The notes beneath the pieces are model-generated. The model was not told the origin of the DNA, did no database searches, and worked only from the letters and a program-made list of their open reading frames with translations. 64,000 bases of DNA from Cryptomeria japonica. Lineage: Eukaryota > Streptophyta > Pinopsida > Cupressales > Cupressaceae. The translations under genes were made by a program, and so were the position numbers. Positions 63,732-64,000 of this stretch are shown piece by piece. The first letter of the stretch is position 1, and every line of letters starts with the position of its first letter. The stretch spans positions 658,640,292 through 658,704,291 of the forward strand of contig NC_081414.1 in the NCBI RefSeq assembly GCF_030272615.1. The letters run 5' to 3'.

Positions 63732-64000
63732 TGTAATATCCCCGGTAGTGGTATGACTGAAAATATAAGGAATATTTACGAACAATTGCCTGTCCACTCT
63801 GCTATTATGAAGTTTGTGTCTTGCTGATGTGTTGTCTCAGAAAATTCAGATTGGTATGGAGGTCATCAAGCACATGTTTCTCATGTAAGATCAACAATAA
63901 TGACTTCTAATTGTTAAGACTATTGCCTAAAATGCATTTGCCTGATATTATGACAAACAATTGTTAAGTAACCTCAAAACATTCATACATGAAGATGCAA
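63732..64000 (-). repeat. Gypsy-3 5' LTR, partial
   Basis: The first 269 bp match 54038 onward with few differences and one gap (about 50 bp present near 54240-54290 is missing at 63935). Continues beyond the window. Confidence 0.85.

Larger units (their letters stand above)
54038..64000 (-). mobile_element. Gypsy-3: gag-protease LTR element, 5' LTR runs off the window
   Basis: Minus-strand element. The 3' LTR is 54038-61388, about 1.71 kb after removing nested Gypsy-2; the 5' LTR starts at 63732 and continues past the window end, nearly identical to 54038 onward. Primer-binding site TGGTACCAGAGCC at 63718-63730. The internal region is only 2.34 kb, with gag and protease but no RT, RNase H or integrase, so it is non-autonomous. 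Before the 3' LTR is the palindrome ATTGCTTGGGATCAAGCAAT and a polypurine tract, GAGGGGCAGAT. Confidence 0.8.

Overview
The window is nuclear DNA from a large, repeat-rich plant genome, most likely a conifer or other gymnosperm. The pointers are layered LTR retrotransposons, a Penelope-like retroelement with a GIY-YIG nuclease domain (known in conifers as Dryad), plant Ty3/Gypsy elements primed by tRNA-Asp or tRNA-iMet, and one host gene cut into short exons by long TE-filled introns. I see no tRNA, rRNA or CRISPR locus. The only confident host gene is a 20S proteasome beta-2 subunit (two exons, 49420-49725, + strand).

Layout. 1-3300: decayed ORFs of unknown family. 3310-14781: a Penelope-like element split by a solo LTR (4518-14551, target duplication ATGTA). 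That LTR holds copy I of an unusual ORF-bearing element (4862-14058). Copy I holds a small LTR retrotransposon (7169-10436, AATAG), whose 3' LTR holds a SINE (7707-8159): five levels of nesting. 14782-17026: no gene recognised. 17027-31856: copy II of the same family (AGTAG), its ORF split by copy III in the opposite orientation (20574-28832, TGTCC). 33154-42958: Gypsy-1 (minus strand) with ORF0, gag, protease, RT/RNase H, integrase and an intact 867-codon extra ORF (ORF3). It is bordered by a 98-bp duplication rather than a 5-bp one. 43201-43758: a hAT-type MITE. 45725-46171: a second Penelope-like 3' end with a hammerhead-like core. 46308-47531: a decayed hAT transposase. 49420-49725: proteasome exons. 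51800-52195: a nuclear copy of mitochondrial nad4L. 54038-64000: Gypsy-3, a gag-protease element running off the window, whose 3' LTR contains the young internally deleted Gypsy-2 (55164-60798, CTCTC).

The most novel content is the family I call TGCA-ORF (copies I, II, III). These elements are about 6-8 kb, start TGTTG, end CAACA, have 5-bp target duplications, and show no internal LTR pair, primer-binding site, RT or integrase. Each carries one ORF (about 1,060 codons in copies II and III) with a spliced leader ending just before the ATG. Each has a tandem-repeat block at the same place upstream of the ORF, but the repeat sequence is different in every copy. The ORF appears remotely related to ORF3 of Gypsy-1. 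They may be giant solo LTRs with a gene in U3, or a separate kind of TG..CA element.

Most TE genes here carry in-frame stops of the TGA/TAG type expected from cytosine deamination. Near-identical LTRs (Gypsy-2) and clean nested target duplications show that insertions continued until recently.
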